NCBI GenBank assembly: GCA_038316385.1
Contig: JBBQAN010000001.1
Location: 62,001-126,000, forward strand
Reading direction: 5' to 3'
Length of the DNA stretch: 64,000 nt
Source: SZAS-103 sp038316385
GTDB taxonomy: Bacteria; Pseudomonadota; Gammaproteobacteria; Xanthomonadales; Xanthomonadaceae
The notes below the pieces were generated by a model, which saw nothing but the letters and a program-made list of their open reading frames with translations, had not been told where the DNA came from and did not search any database. The translations under genes were made by a program, and so were the position numbers. Shown here piece by piece: positions 25,827 through 34,297 of this stretch (position 1 is its first letter; each line of letters starts with the position of its first letter).

Positions 25827-26849
25827 TCAGGCGATCTTTAGTGTGTTCGTATTTGCCGGCAGCGCATCGGCGGCCTGGACGATCCGCGCGCGCACCCATT
25901 TCTCGGCGAAACCCTGCAGGTTGATGCCTTCAAGAAACCCGCAGTGACCGCCGAATGGGGCGATGTCGAGCCGGGAATGTTCGGGCAATTGCAGCTTGCG
26001 GAAAGCGGCGACCGGGATCACCGGGTCGTCCTCGGCGGTGAGGATGCTCACCGGCACCTGCAATCCGGCCAGACGATCGCCTGCAATCGCGTAACCGTCG
26101 AGATATTTTTCCAGCAGGCCCATGTCGGTGTAGCGCTCAACCATCCAGGTCGTCAGACCGCGCATGCCCTGCTTGAGGGTCGCATTGTCGAAGTCGTGGC
26201 GTGCGGGGAACAGCGCACGCTTGCGGCGCAGCGACTTGCGCCATTTGCGCATGAAATACCAGTGATACAACGGCAAGCCGGTTTCGAGCGCGCTCATGCC
26301 GGCTGAAGGATCGAGTACCGGGCAGACCGCTGCGGCATGCGCCAAGGGAATCCCCGCAGACGGTGCATGCAGCGCGAGTCGCAACGCGAAATTGCCGCCC
26401 AGTGAATAACCCGCCGCAAGGAACGGCCGCACCGGAATCCGTTCGGCCACCGCGCGCGCAGCATTCAGGACCTCGGCCAGCCGGCAGGAATGGAACAGGT
26501 CTTCGTTGAGGTGATGGGTGTCGCCATGGTCGCGGAAGTTGAGCCGGAACACATCGAATCCGGCCTCGAGCAACCCTGCGGCGGTGTGCAGCATGTAACT
26601 CGATTCGGCGCTGCCTTCCCACCCATGCAGCAGCAACACCAATCCGCGCGGCGCGCGCTCCAGTGTTGAATGAAAACCTTGCAGACGTACGCCATCGCCG
26701 GCATCAAGCACGACTTCGCTGGTTTGCGTGCCGAGGCGGCGCAACATGCGCGCGCCGCGTAGTCCGCGCAGACGACTCGACGACAGCACCGACTGCACAT
26801 GCGATCCGCGCAGCCACGTCGGTGGTGCGTAGTCGCTGGCGTCGATCAT
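25827..26849 (-). CDS. yheT: YheT family alpha/beta hydrolase
   Basis: 340 aa. Catalytic triad of the fold: nucleophile Ser in GYSLGGN, Asp in LTAEDDPVIP, His in FGGHCGFLEG; oxyanion region LLHGWEGSAESSYM. It belongs to the COG0429 group, presumed carboxylesterases of unknown substrate. The ATG overlaps the plsC stop by 4 bases (ATGA), so the two are translated together, which links it to lipid metabolism. Confidence 0.9.
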   Translation of the reverse strand: MIDASDYAPPTWLRGSHVQSVLSSSRLRGLRGARMLRRLGTQTSEVVLDAGDGVRLQGFHSTLERAPRGLVLLLHGWEGSAESSYMLHTAAGLLEAGFDVFRLNFRDHGDTHHLNEDLFHSCRLAEVLNAARAVAERIPVRPFLAAGYSLGGNFALRLALHAPSAGIPLAHAAAVCPVLDPSAGMSALETGLPLYHWYFMRKWRKSLRRKRALFPARHDFDNATLKQGMRGLTTWMVERYTDMGLLEKYLDGYAIAGDRLAGLQVPVSILTAEDDPVIPVAAFRKLQLPEHSRLDIAPFGGHCGFLEGINLQGFAEKWVRARIVQAADALPANTNTLKIA

Positions 26850-27637
26850 GCAGCCATCGCTTCGATGATGCGAGCGCGAGCGCGCTCGGCCATGCCGCGG
26901 CGGCCGCCAGCAACCGGTGCGAGCGGTTCGAGGAAATGCACTTCGGCGAGGCGACCCGGATCACCGAGCAGACGCAGGAAGTTGTGCATGAACGGCTCGC
27001 CGACCGCGAATGCGACGATCGCCTGCGCATTGCCGCCTTCGCCGTAGCGCAGCGCGACTGGTTGCACCGACACCTCGGCGTCCACCGCCGTTTGCATGAT
27101 GCGCGCATGGAACACGCGCAGAGTGCGGCCATCGCCGGTGCCGCCTTCGGGAAATACGCCGACCGACAATCCCGCGCGCATCCGCGCGATCGCCTGTTCC
27201 ATCACGTCGCGCAGTGAATGATCGCTGCCGCGCCGATGAAAGATCGTGCCTGCGCGGACAGCGAGCCAGCCAACGACCGGCCAGCGGCTGATCTCGTCCT
27301 TGGCCACGAAACCCACCGCGCGCTGGCTATGCAGAAGGGTGATGTCGATCCAGCTCACATGATTGGCGACGAACAAGGTCGCGCCGCGCAGCGGAATCCC
27401 GACGCGGCGCAGGCGGAACCCGAAGATGCGCAGCAATCCGGCCGACCAGGCGCGGATCGCGCGATGGTCAATGCGTTCGCCGCTGCGCAAGCGCGAGCGC
27501 GCGACCGGCATCGCGATCAACAACAGAGTGATCGGCAGCGATACCGCGATGTGCAGCAATAGCAACGGCGTGCGCAGCAGATAGCGCAACGGTCGCAGCC
27601 AGTCGCCGCGCGCGGTGATGGGATCATTCGATGGCAT
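26846..27637 (-). CDS. plsC: 1-acyl-sn-glycerol-3-phosphate acyltransferase (PlsC family)
   Basis: 263 aa. N-terminal membrane anchor (about 18-40), acyltransferase motif NHVSWID (HX4D), second motif GTIFHRRG, and VFPEGGTGDGRTL. It transfers an acyl chain to the sn-2 position of lysophosphatidate, or acts on a related lipid acceptor. ATG 27637 is chosen because it opens directly into the membrane anchor; the open frame further upstream runs antisense-like and Arg-rich into the YkvA gene. Translationally coupled to yheT. Confidence 0.88.
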   Translation of the reverse strand: MPSNDPITARGDWLRPLRYLLRTPLLLLHIAVSLPITLLLIAMPVARSRLRSGERIDHRAIRAWSAGLLRIFGFRLRRVGIPLRGATLFVANHVSWIDITLLHSQRAVGFVAKDEISRWPVVGWLAVRAGTIFHRRGSDHSLRDVMEQAIARMRAGLSVGVFPEGGTGDGRTLRVFHARIMQTAVDAEVSVQPVALRYGEGGNAQAIVAFAVGEPFMHNFLRLLGDPGRLAEVHFLEPLAPVAGGRRGMAERARARIIEAMAA

Positions 27638-27747
27638 CGCAGGGATTCTGCACGACCCGGCTAGAGCCTGCACTCCGCTGCCTGCGCCGATTCGGTTGCG
27701 CAACGCTTCAACGTCGTTCGGCAATCCGCAACGATCGCGCTGGTCGC

Positions 27748-28365
27748 TCAGCTCGTGCGAAACAGGCTCGGTCGCCAGGAATCGTTGACGTAGGTCGTTT
27801 CGCGCGCATAGCCGCTGCTGCTCCCATAGCCGGTGCCATAGTCGCGTCCGCGCCGGCGGTGCATGCGGTCTTGCAGTTCTTCGCGACGGTCGCCGAGCCA
27901 GTCGGCGCGTCCGACTTTCGCCGGATCCAGCCCGCGACGTACGGCTTCGTGTTGGCGGAAGTCGCAAAAATCCTCGTACGCGCCGAGTTCATGGGTCAGC
28001 TCGCGCACGCACAGCTCGATCATGATCGCGTCGTCGAGGAAGCCGAGCACCGGCGTATTGTCCGGAATGATGTCGTTTGGATTGGTGAAGTAGAGCAGGG
28101 CCGAAACCACCCGCTGGGTGTCCTCGTCATTCATAGCCCAGCCTTCGTCGCGCACCATCGCGATCAGTTGATCGAGACGACTCAACCGCTGGGCGACGAA
28201 ATCCGGTACTGCCGTGGCCTTGGTCGCTTCCTGCAACAGGCGTGAGGCCGCAGCGGTAACCTCTTCAACCGACGCGGTCGCCGCAGTCTCGCTCGAGGCC
28301 TTCATGGCATTGGTGAAATGTTCGATGTCCTGGTCGGACAGCTCGATGTTGATCGAAAGTGGCAT
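27748..28365 (-). CDS. YkvA/DUF1232 family protein
   Basis: 205 aa. The DUF1232 core is clear: ALLYFTNPNDIIPDNTPVLGFLDDAIMIELCV (around residues 90-121), the short helical motif in which a conserved ND-IPD-P-GF-DD pattern occurs. Helical N-terminus and a disordered Gly/Tyr/Arg-rich C-terminus (GRDYGTGYGSSSGYARE). No export signal. Function unknown. About 110 bases separate it from plsC. Confidence 0.85.
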   Translation of the reverse strand: MPLSINIELSDQDIEHFTNAMKASSETAATASVEEVTAAASRLLQEATKATAVPDFVAQRLSRLDQLIAMVRDEGWAMNDEDTQRVVSALLYFTNPNDIIPDNTPVLGFLDDAIMIELCVRELTHELGAYEDFCDFRQHEAVRRGLDPAKVGRADWLGDRREELQDRMHRRRGRDYGTGYGSSSGYARETTYVNDSWRPSLFRTS

Positions 28366-28464
28366 GGCATTCAGCGCGGCAGGTGGGAATCGGCAGACTA
28401 GGCCCAGACGGGCGCGCGGTCAATGCGACGACAAATACGCAGCGCACCGGCCACGATCGGCTGC

Positions 28465-30375
28465 TCAAAGGATCGGCGCAAGCCCGGCGCCGAATGCGGT
28501 CAGCACGCGGGCAGAGAACGCCTTGAGAGAAATCTCGGTTTCCGGGAAATCGCCGACCGGCGTCCAGCAAGCATGGAATAGAGGGTCTTTTGGCGACACC
28601 GGTTCGCAACCCGGATTGAGCTCGTAGCTGGTGGCGTAGCGGAACGGCCACAGATCGAACACTGGCAGGTTTTCGAACAGCTCATTGATCCGGTTGTTGA
28701 GGCCGGACACCGGCGAGCGCGGCCGCTTGGCGACCAGCCATGAGTTCACCGGCTCTATCTCGCGTTCGATGCCCGCCTGCAGACGCTGCGCCATTGCCGC
28801 ATCGTGGAATACCAGCACGCCCTCGGTGTTGTAGTTGTCCGAACGCGGGTCGAAATTATGCGAACCGATGATGCCGATATTGCCGTCGATGACCATCGAT
28901 TTGGCATGCAGGCTCAGGCGCAGGCCGGCGCTGCGCAACGGCACCGGCCGCGAGCCGTTGCGCAAGCCGGCAAAGCGTGCGGCTTCGCTGCGAACGCGCA
29001 ATGCGGGTCTGCCGTCATCGCGTTCGTGCGCGTCGGCTCGCGGCGACGGTGGCCTCGGGCTTGCGCCGGCAGCTTGGCGCACATCAAGCGCGCCGGATGC
29101 GGCCACATCGAACGGCACATCCAGCGGATAAGGTTTGAGTTCGAACAGGTGGAAGCCCAGTTCGCGCAGATAGCGGCGCTTGTACTTGTACGACAGCGAA
29201 TAGGCCGGCAGCGCATCGGTCGATGCCAGCGAGTTGCTCGACACTGTCACTTGTGGCGGATTGGCGCGCTTGTGCATGTCGCGAAACATCTCGCGCGCGC
29301 CACGGGTCAGCACCAGATACGGTGTCTGCAGCAGCACCGAGGTCTGCGCACCTTCAACCAGCGCGCGCAAATCGTTGGTGGTTGTGCCGCCTTCGACCGG
29401 CATGCGGTCGTGCTTGCGCGGCCCGTCGGCGATGAAGCTCGCCGCGACCACCGGTCGCGCATCGGCGACCAGCCGCATCTGGATATCGGCCTGATCCGAC
29501 GCCGCATCCGCCAACGCCAGCACGCGCGGGCTGCGGTGTTCCTGCTCCAGCGGCGTGCGCGGCGGCGGTCCCTGGTTGGCGATCAACTGGCCGGCGACGT
29601 CCTTGAGTCGCGCCAACGGCACGCTGCGCGGATTGTTCCAGAACAATTCGAACTCGCGCTCCATGTTCACCACCTCCGGGCCTGCGAGGATGACGTCGCG
29701 ATCGAGAAAATCGAAATCCGGATTCCAGTCGAAATAACGGTCGTCGATGTTGCGCCCGCCGGTGAAGCCGATCCGCCCGTCCACCACCAGCAACTTGGCA
29801 TGCATGCGCTGGTTGAAACTGCGGAAACAACACAGGATCGCTTCGACGTATTGCACTGCCGACGTGCGTGCGCGCCCGAAGGTCGGGTTGTACAAGCGCA
29901 TCCGGAAATTGGCGTGCGCGGCGGCAAGGTTGGCCAGCAGCGACAGGTCGGTTGGGCCGAACAACTGGTCGGCGAGCAGCCGCACTTTCACCCCGCGACG
30001 CGCGGCCTTGACCAGTTCGTTCAAGAACAGGAAACCGGAATCGTCGCCGGTGAGAATGAAGGTCTGCACATCGATGGTGCTGCGCGCGCTGCGGATCAGG
30101 TTGATACGGCCAAGCAGCGAATCCTGGCCGGCTTCGACGATCTCGACATAGTTCACCGGCTTGTCGGGGCCGGATTCGGAGAGCGCGCGATCGCCAAGCG
30201 CATGCAGCGGCGACGTTTCCGCGCACATGTCCGCGTGATCGCAATCCAGCGCGGTCGGACGCGCGACTGCGACGAGCGCTTCAGCGTGATCCAGATCCTT
30301 GCTGCGCAGGCCCGCGCAACCGCAGAGCAGCGCGATCCACAGCAACAGAACCAACCCGCGCCCGCTCACGACCAC
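28465..30375 (-). CDS. Phospholipase D family lipoprotein, ClsC-like
   Basis: 636 aa, lipoprotein signal ending LLCGC (Cys19). Two PLD catalytic HKD motifs: MHAKLLVVDGRIGFTGGRN and LHAKSMVIDGNIGIIGSHN, so the active site is complete. This layout matches ClsC/YmdC cardiolipin synthases, which join phosphatidylethanolamine and phosphatidylglycerol, but the lipoprotein form may act in the periplasm and substrate is unproven. An insertion of low complexity rich in Pro, Arg and Asp (about residues 430-475) lies just before the second motif. A different, ClsA-type enzyme is at 60091. Confidence 0.88.
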   Translation of the reverse strand: MVVSGRGLVLLLWIALLCGCAGLRSKDLDHAEALVAVARPTALDCDHADMCAETSPLHALGDRALSESGPDKPVNYVEIVEAGQDSLLGRINLIRSARSTIDVQTFILTGDDSGFLFLNELVKAARRGVKVRLLADQLFGPTDLSLLANLAAAHANFRMRLYNPTFGRARTSAVQYVEAILCCFRSFNQRMHAKLLVVDGRIGFTGGRNIDDRYFDWNPDFDFLDRDVILAGPEVVNMEREFELFWNNPRSVPLARLKDVAGQLIANQGPPPRTPLEQEHRSPRVLALADAASDQADIQMRLVADARPVVAASFIADGPRKHDRMPVEGGTTTNDLRALVEGAQTSVLLQTPYLVLTRGAREMFRDMHKRANPPQVTVSSNSLASTDALPAYSLSYKYKRRYLRELGFHLFELKPYPLDVPFDVAASGALDVRQAAGASPRPPSPRADAHERDDGRPALRVRSEAARFAGLRNGSRPVPLRSAGLRLSLHAKSMVIDGNIGIIGSHNFDPRSDNYNTEGVLVFHDAAMAQRLQAGIEREIEPVNSWLVAKRPRSPVSGLNNRINELFENLPVFDLWPFRYATSYELNPGCEPVSPKDPLFHACWTPVGDFPETEISLKAFSARVLTAFGAGLAPIL

Positions 30376-30437
30376 AAACCGGAAGACTCAACGTTCGCCG
30401 CCGACAGCGCGGCCCGGGCGCGCGGTTTCGGCATCGC

Positions 30438-30914
30438 TCACGGCATCCAGAACGCGACCAGTTCCGCCACGCCGGGCTCGAGCGCAGCATCGGCGGGCAA
30501 GCGCAGCACGGCGATGCCGGAGGTATGCATGCCGCGGAAATCGCCGGATTGGCCAGTGCTCATCAACGCCGCCAGATGCTCGAAGCCCGGGTTGTGGCCG
30601 ACCATCATCAGGCGCGGCACATCGCGATGCGCATCGGCGAGCGCGATCAGGTCGCCCGGCGTTGCGTCGTAGATCGCATCGGCAAGTTCGGTTTCGCCAT
30701 GACCCACCGCATCCTGCGCGAGTTCCAGCGTCTCGCGGGCGCGTCGCGCCGACGAACACAGCGCGCGGTCGGGCAGATAGCCGTGATCGCGCAGCCAGAT
30801 GCCGGCCTCCGTGGCCTCATTGCGTCCGCGCGCAGACAGTGCGCGATCGCGGTCGTCTTGTCCCGGGAGCGCCGATTCGGCGTGGGCATGTCGCAACAGG
30901 ATCAACTCACGCAT
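30438..30914 (-). CDS. sixA: Phosphohistidine phosphatase SixA
   Basis: 158 aa histidine-phosphatase fold: RHAHAESA with the catalytic His, CSSARRARETLELA, and MMVGHNPGFEHLA with the second His. SixA removes phosphate from Hpt-type histidines (in E. coli, from NPr of the nitrogen phosphotransferase system). The ATG at 30914 lies 2 bases after the ParA stop, inside GAAGG-containing sequence, so it is co-transcribed with parA; the longer frame overlaps the ParA end and is not preferred. Confidence 0.9.
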   Translation of the reverse strand: MRELILLRHAHAESALPGQDDRDRALSARGRNEATEAGIWLRDHGYLPDRALCSSARRARETLELAQDAVGHGETELADAIYDATPGDLIALADAHRDVPRLMMVGHNPGFEHLAALMSTGQSGDFRGMHTSGIAVLRLPADAALEPGVAELVAFWMP

Positions 30915-30916
30915 GG

Positions 30917-31549
30917 TTACGCGACCTTCTTCAGCCATTTGAACAGCGGCGCCCAATCGGCTTGGTGATTGCGCACCTGCTCGGAACGATAGTCATACAG
31001 GCCTTTGCCCAATCCGGCCAGCAAAACGTAAGCCTGGGTGTCGCGCAGCTGCGCCACGACCGGATACGGCCACGCCTTGAGCTGCGCCAGCGCGTGTTGC
31101 GAGGCGTTCGTCCACGGCTTCATGCGGTTGGCGACCAGCCCGACCTTGAGCTTGCCCTTGCGGACTCGCGTGAGCTGCGCAAGCGAATCCAGGAACGGCA
31201 CCGTTGCCTCGATATCGATCGTCGAGGGCAGGATCGGCACGATCACCGCATCGGCTTCGTCGAGGAAGGCCGCGAGTTCGTCGGCCATCGCGCCCGCGCG
31301 GCCGTCGATGATCACGCGCTGGGCATCGTCCGGCACCTTGCCCCGCCAATCGCGGCGGGTGCCGTCCACCGGCAATACCGCGTGCTCCATCCCGGCGCGC
31401 TTCTCGCACCAATGCATGGACGAGGATTGGCGATCGGCATTGACGAGCACCGTGCGCTTGCCGTTCACCGCGTCGTGCGCGGCGAGATTCGTGGCCAGCG
31501 TGGTCTTGCCCACGCCACCCTTGGAACTTGCGACCAGGATCATCCGCAT
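30917..31549 (-). CDS. ParA/MinD family ATPase, stand-alone
   Basis: 210 aa. Deviant Walker A SSKGGVGKTTLATNLAA with the signature Lys, switch I VNADRQSSS, switch II VIIDGRAG. Members use ATP-driven dimerisation to position DNA or protein cargo. No ParB or centromere-like repeats are near, so it is not a classical chromosome partition locus. The usual DxPQ of switch I is NADRQ here, with the Asp kept. Followed after 2 bases by sixA; divergent from the AAA ATPase gene. Confidence 0.88.
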   Translation of the reverse strand: MRMILVASSKGGVGKTTLATNLAAHDAVNGKRTVLVNADRQSSSMHWCEKRAGMEHAVLPVDGTRRDWRGKVPDDAQRVIIDGRAGAMADELAAFLDEADAVIVPILPSTIDIEATVPFLDSLAQLTRVRKGKLKVGLVANRMKPWTNASQHALAQLKAWPYPVVAQLRDTQAYVLLAGLGKGLYDYRSEQVRNHQADWAPLFKWLKKVA

Positions 31550-31685
31550 GGGAAGCCCTCCGCTGCGAGTGCTTCACTCTACCATCGGGCCGCGATGCGG
31601 CAAGCAGACTGCAGCGGTTCCATGATTCGCCCCGGCCATGACGACGGCATCGGCTCTGTTATCGTGCGCATTTTCGGAACCGTCC

Positions 31686-33200
31686 ATGCCCGAGTTGCAA
31701 GACCTCGCCGCGCTGGTTCGCGCGAACACGCCGCTGATCGTCATCGAGACGCCCGACGAGGCGCGCGTGGTCGACCTGTTCCGCCGCCTGTTGGTGGATG
31801 TCTTCCGCGCGTTGTACCGCTGGTCGATCACCGAGGGCATGCGCCGGCTCGACCTGGATCGCGAAGATCCGCCCGAGGGCGCGCCCGACCCGACCAGCAC
31901 CTTGCACGCGATCCAGCAGGCGCCCCAGCGTGGCGTGTACCTGTTGCTCGATTTCCATCCGTATCTCAGCGATTTCCCTGTCCAGCGCCAATTGCGCGAA
32001 ATCGTTGAACGCCGCGAGTGCCAGGAACACACCATCGTGCTGGTGGGCGCCAAGATCGAATTGCCGCCGGGGCTGGACGAGCTTGCCGTGCGCTTCGAGT
32101 TGCATCTGCCCGATCCAAACGCGTTGCTGAAAATGGTGCACGAGCTGGCGACCGACTACGCCCGCGAAAATGGCGGACGCATGGTGACGTTCGATGCCGA
32201 CATCTTGCGCTCGATCGTGCGCAACCTGCAGGGCCTGAGCATGACCGAAGCGCAGATCATCGCGCGCCAGTTGATCTTCGACGACGGCGCGCTGGATGCG
32301 CTCGACATGCCGCACCTGACCAAGCTGAAGTTCGAGCAGCTCAATCGTTCGGGCCATTTGCAGTTCGAATACGACACCACCCATTTCGCCGATGTCGCCG
32401 GCGCACGCAAGCTCAAGCAGTGGGTCGATCAACGGCGCGAGGTATTCGTCGCCGATGCAGCGCCGGCCGATGCGACGACGGCGGTGGACGCGTATGCTCT
32501 CGATCCGCCGAAAGGCGTCCTGCTGCTCGGCGTGCAGGGTTGCGGCAAGTCGCTGGCGGCCAAATCCATCGCCGGCGGTTTCGGCGTGACCCTGGTACGG
32601 CTGGATTTCGGAACCCTCTACGACAAGTACCACGGCGAAACCGAAAAGAACCTGCGCGACGCGCTCGCCTCGGCCGAACAGATCGCGCCGTGCGTGCTGT
32701 GGATCGACGAGATCGAGAAAGGCCTTGCTTCGGGTTCAGCGGACAGCGACGGCGGCGTGTCGCAGCGCGTGCTCGGTTACCTGCTGACGTGGATGGCCGA
32801 GCGCACGTCGCGCGTGTTTCTCGTTGCGACCGCGAACCAGGTGCAGGATCTGCCGCCGGAATTGCTGCGCAAGGGCCGTTTCGACGAGATTTTCTTTGTC
32901 GATCTGCCGGATGCCGAAACTCGTGTCGAGGTTTTCAAGTTGCATCTCGCAAAACGCAAAATGGGCACGACCGCACTTGATCTTGATGCGCTAGCAGCAG
33001 CCTGCGATGGATTTTCCGGAGCCGAGATCGAACAGGCGATCGTGTCATCCCTGTATACAGCGCGCAGCGTGCATGGCGCGGTGACGCAGGAAGAACTGCT
33101 CGCCGAATTGCACAACACGCGGCCGCTATCCGTGCTGATGTCCGAGAAGGTCGATGGCTTGCGCGAATGGGCGCGCGATCGCACGGTGCCAGCGGATTGA
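31686..33200 (+). CDS. AAA+ ATPase, Ycf46-like
   Basis: 504 aa. A helical N-terminal half (residues 1-220) precedes one AAA+ module: Walker A GVQGCGKS, Walker B VLWIDEIEKG, sensor 1 VFLVATANQ, arginine finger in LLRKGRFDEIFF. The N-terminal form ELQDLAALVRANTPLIVIET is typical of the Ycf46 group of cyanobacterial, plastid and proteobacterial ATPases, for which a role in inorganic carbon use has been suggested only in cyanobacteria. ATG 31686 is chosen from the family start. Unknown substrate. Confidence 0.87.
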   Translation: MPELQDLAALVRANTPLIVIETPDEARVVDLFRRLLVDVFRALYRWSITEGMRRLDLDREDPPEGAPDPTSTLHAIQQAPQRGVYLLLDFHPYLSDFPVQRQLREIVERRECQEHTIVLVGAKIELPPGLDELAVRFELHLPDPNALLKMVHELATDYARENGGRMVTFDADILRSIVRNLQGLSMTEAQIIARQLIFDDGALDALDMPHLTKLKFEQLNRSGHLQFEYDTTHFADVAGARKLKQWVDQRREVFVADAAPADATTAVDAYALDPPKGVLLLGVQGCGKSLAAKSIAGGFGVTLVRLDFGTLYDKYHGETEKNLRDALASAEQIAPCVLWIDEIEKGLASGSADSDGGVSQRVLGYLLTWMAERTSRVFLVATANQVQDLPPELLRKGRFDEIFFVDLPDAETRVEVFKLHLAKRKMGTTALDLDALAAACDGFSGAEIEQAIVSSLYTARSVHGAVTQEELLAELHNTRPLSVLMSEKVDGLREWARDRTVPAD

Positions 33201-33411
33201 AACATGCCGTCACTTCCGGATGGAGTGACAGGTGCGTTAGATTATTCAATGATCGTTTCCCTCGCGTCAGCGTCAAATGCGGTGATTTCGCTGATGCCGC
33301 GTTCGGCGCGCCAGCATTGCGAGGATGAGCAACTGCAGCCATATGGCATGGCGCCAGCAGCAAGGTAGAGGGTAATCTGTCAGCTTCAGTGGACTCTGCA
33401 ATCGGTCGCCA

Positions 33412-34067
33412 ATGCTGCAAATCCGCCCGTTGTTCGCCGTGCCATTCGCGTTTTGCGAGCATCCTGATCCCGTACGGATGAATGCGGCATTGCGCAAACT
33501 TTTTCTCGCCCGTGAATCTGAAGGTACCGGCATGCGAATCCGCATCCGTATACGGAGCGCAACACTCAGCTCTTCGAGAGCCGCTTCGACCTGTTCGCGT
33601 GGCCGGAACCGGAGATCGCGGAATTGCGCGATTTTTGTCTGTCGCAATTGTCCCAGGCTGTTGCTCAACTCAGTGGCTATGACCAGAAGGCCATGAATGC
33701 GTTGGGCGTAAAGACCGACGCCTGGTTTCATGTGACTCGTCGCAACGGCTACTTCGGCGTACACAACCATCCGCTCGCTTCCTGGTCCGGCGTGTATTGC
33801 GTGGCGCCGGGTCGGAACGATGCAAACGAGCCCGACAGCGGCAAGCTGACCTTCATCACCCCACATCACATGAGCGGCATGTACGTCGATGCAGGTTCGG
33901 AATTTCTCAAGCAGCCATTCGGTATGCAGAACTTCGGCCTGCTGCTCGAAGCTGGGCAGCTGGTGCTGTTTCCATCATCCGTGCTGCATCACGTGATGCC
34001 GTTTTTTGGCGATGACGAGCGCATCACGGTGGCGTTCAATTGCGCATTCAAACAACTCGCTGCTTAG
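33412..34067 (+). pseudogene. TIGR02466-like 2OG-Fe(II) oxygenase, frameshifted
   Basis: The first part (33412 to about 33530) reads MLQIRPLFAVPFAFCEHPDP with LRKLFLARESEG. After one missing base near 33525-33540 the next frame continues YRHANPHPYTERNTQLFESR and runs to the stop at 34067. The joined product of about 218 aa has the iron-binding set of this family: FGVHNHPLASWSGVYCV (His and Asp/Asn region) and FPSSVLHHVMPFFGDDERIT (second His and the 2OG-binding Arg). Family members commonly sit beside TonB receptors and flavin halogenases, and a receptor remnant follows directly. Biological pseudogene or sequencing error cannot be separated here. Confidence 0.75.
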
Positions 34068-34129
34068 AAGTTTTCAAACTTGGCCCGATCGCGGTTTGGC
34101 GCGGAAATGGCGGCTTAGGTCGGGTCGGC

Positions 34130-34297
34130 TCCAACTCCATGCGCTCGAAAGGCTCGACGTTGTTGAACCTGCGTGCGGTTCGCAGGTGGAAACAATACGG
34201 CGAGTACCTGGATTTGTTGAACCCGCTGAATAGCAGCTATCACGACATCCACTTCCACATCTTCGAGCCGCGTTCGTTGCGGTTGAACTTGCGCTAG
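34130..34297 (+). pseudogene. Remnant C-terminus of a TonB-dependent receptor
   Basis: A 55-codon open stretch reads SNSMRSKGSTLLNLRA, then KQYGEYLDLLNPLNSSYHDI and HFHIFEPRSLRLNLR before a TAG. These are the closing strands of the outer-membrane beta-barrel as seen in a proteobacterial receptor class. Between YHDI and HFH the usual segment (tyrosine-rich, SRLPGEP, GV) is missing, an in-frame deletion of about 20-25 codons. The TAG replaces the expected Trp/Tyr codon, followed by codons for TF that fit the normal end. The remainder of the receptor is absent. It overlaps the 3' end of the hybrid kinase gene by 4 bases. Confidence 0.65.

Noticed and set aside
28804..30672. 622-codon open frame on the plus strand across the phospholipase D gene
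   Set aside because: Antisense to a gene with clear signal peptide and both HKD motifs; no recognisable domain in the other strand.
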